A stretch of 15,165 bases of DNA from CAYQOX01 sp964419335 (lineage in GTDB: Bacteria; Hinthialibacterota; Hinthialibacteria; Hinthialibacterales; Hinthialibacteraceae), in the NCBI GenBank assembly GCA_964419335.1, contig CAYQOX010000077.1:1-15165 (forward strand), written 5' to 3'. The position numbers and the translations under genes were made by a program. Positions 15,120-15,165 of the stretch are shown here, in pieces. The stretch's first letter is position 1, and every line of letters begins with the position of its first letter. The notes under the pieces are model-generated. The model did not search any database. It saw nothing but the letters and a program-made list of their open reading frames with translations, and was not told where the DNA came from.

Positions 15120-15165
15120 ATAAACGTCACTTCTTACTTCATGAAAAAAGAAAAATGGATCATCA

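Noticed and set aside
15141..15165. Possible start of a plus-strand gene at the right edge (ATG then MKKEKWII)
   Set aside because: Lysine-rich and signal-like, but only eight codons are visible and no ribosome site precedes the ATG.

Overview
The window reads as about 15 kb of chromosome from a bacterium with moderate GC content, probably a Gram-negative (diderm) lineage from an environmental or candidate phylum. The hints are an 1147-residue lipoprotein, Sec-exported beta-helix proteins, a glycine/methionine-rich secreted protein, and a carbamoyl-phosphate synthase large subunit split into two genes. The sequence alone does not fix the phylum; a Planctomycetota-like or uncultured candidate-phylum origin is a guess. 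The genetic code is standard: TGA ends several unrelated genes here. No phage, IS, CRISPR, rRNA or tRNA is visible, and no gene-free stretch exceeds 300 bases.

Layout, left to right. At 1-245 there is a leader with a weak candidate promoter, then one plus-strand gene for a SpoIIAA-like STAS domain protein (246-578). It ends at a symmetric 17-bp terminator (639-680) that also serves the minus-strand gene arriving from the right. Everything else is on the minus strand. A four-gene cluster, read from 5285 down to 705, encodes a 132-aa cytosolic protein, a very large helical-repeat lipoprotein (1147 aa), a previously uncalled 32-aa membrane peptide, and a second 132-aa protein that is a divergent paralog of the first. 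This paralog sandwich around a giant lipoprotein is the best candidate here for an undescribed system. Next comes a monocistronic gene for an exported Gly/Met-rich protein (5533-6432).

A biosynthetic operon follows, transcribed from a good sigma70-like promoter at about 12058-12086: carA, carB N-terminal half, carB C-terminal half, proC. It links carbamoyl-phosphate synthesis (for arginine and pyrimidines) with the last step of proline synthesis. The two carB halves lie in the same frame, separated by one TGA and two codons. The right end (12216-15059) holds two adjacent exported beta-helix proteins, one with a pectate-lyase-superfamily N-terminal motif, probably acting on or binding extracellular polysaccharide.

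Overall: housekeeping metabolism (car/proC) sits between an envelope-related accessory cluster on the left and a carbohydrate-related pair on the right. Functions of the 132-aa pair, the lipoprotein, the small peptide and the Gly/Met-rich protein are unknown.
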